A stretch of DNA of 12,508 nt from the NCBI GenBank assembly GCA_021813085.1, contig JAKAMA010000030.1, positions 1 to 12,508 of the forward strand, given 5' to 3'. Positions within the stretch are counted from its first letter, which is position 1. Each line of letters opens with the position of its first letter. The translations under genes were made by a program, and so were the position numbers. This stretch comes from Chloroflexota bacterium. GTDB lineage: Bacteria > Chloroflexota > Dehalococcoidia > DSTF01 > JACRBR01. The notes beneath the pieces were generated by a model. That model saw nothing but the letters and a program-made list of their open reading frames with translations, ran no database searches and had not been told where the DNA came from. This document shows positions 12,506-12,508 of this stretch, in pieces.

Positions 12506-12508
12506 GAG

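Noticed and set aside
12404..12508. CRISPR array at the right edge
   Set aside because: Only two copies with a 20-bp gap are visible, the unit is 41 bp with hairpins in both copies, and there are no cas genes; a tandem repeat is the simpler description.

Overview
The window is a high-GC bacterial segment. The mix of genes (a large secreted protein with NHL propeller, Thr/Pro linkers and a dockerin; a GT87 membrane glycosyltransferase; a stand-alone ferredoxin:thioredoxin reductase catalytic chain; an SH3b surface protein; CCA-encoded tRNAs) looks most like Chloroflexota, perhaps Dehalococcoidia or Thermomicrobia. That placement is inferred from gene style, not from a marker gene.

Layout, left to right. 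The 3' part of a secreted SH3b protein (2-553, +) is followed by tRNA-Gly(TCC) (653-728, +). Next come two minus-strand genes: an amicyanin-like cupredoxin lipoprotein (757-1272) and a VOC/extradiol-dioxygenase-like protein (1555-2040). A 566-bp gene-free stretch carries a good TTGACA-N17-TACGTT promoter and leads into a two-gene, translationally coupled operon: a GT87 polytopic glycosyltransferase (2607-4037) and a 1870-residue secreted protein (4034-9646). That protein has ten ~110-residue Ig-like repeats, a six-bladed NHL propeller and a C-terminal dockerin. Its Ser/Thr/Pro-rich linkers would be plausible substrates for the GT87 enzyme.

A tRNA-Arg(CCT) (9692-9766, -) follows. Beyond it, a visibly lower-GC gene for a DEDDh exonuclease with a TerB-like middle and a BRCT tail (10045-11349, +) is bracketed by two 68-bp direct repeats. 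After a ~500-bp stretch with no convincing gene comes the most interesting locus (11849-12325, -). This is a ferredoxin:thioredoxin reductase catalytic subunit in which an in-frame UGA occupies the second cysteine of the final CHC motif, the redox-active position. The conserved C-terminal half continues in the same frame beyond the UGA. A compact hairpin with apical sequence AGGUCU sits 15 nt downstream, as expected of a bacterial SECIS. I read it as a selenocysteine-containing reductase (C65/U95 redox pair). The region upstream of it holds a perfect 12-bp inverted repeat and a 61-bp-period tandem repeat that runs to the window edge.
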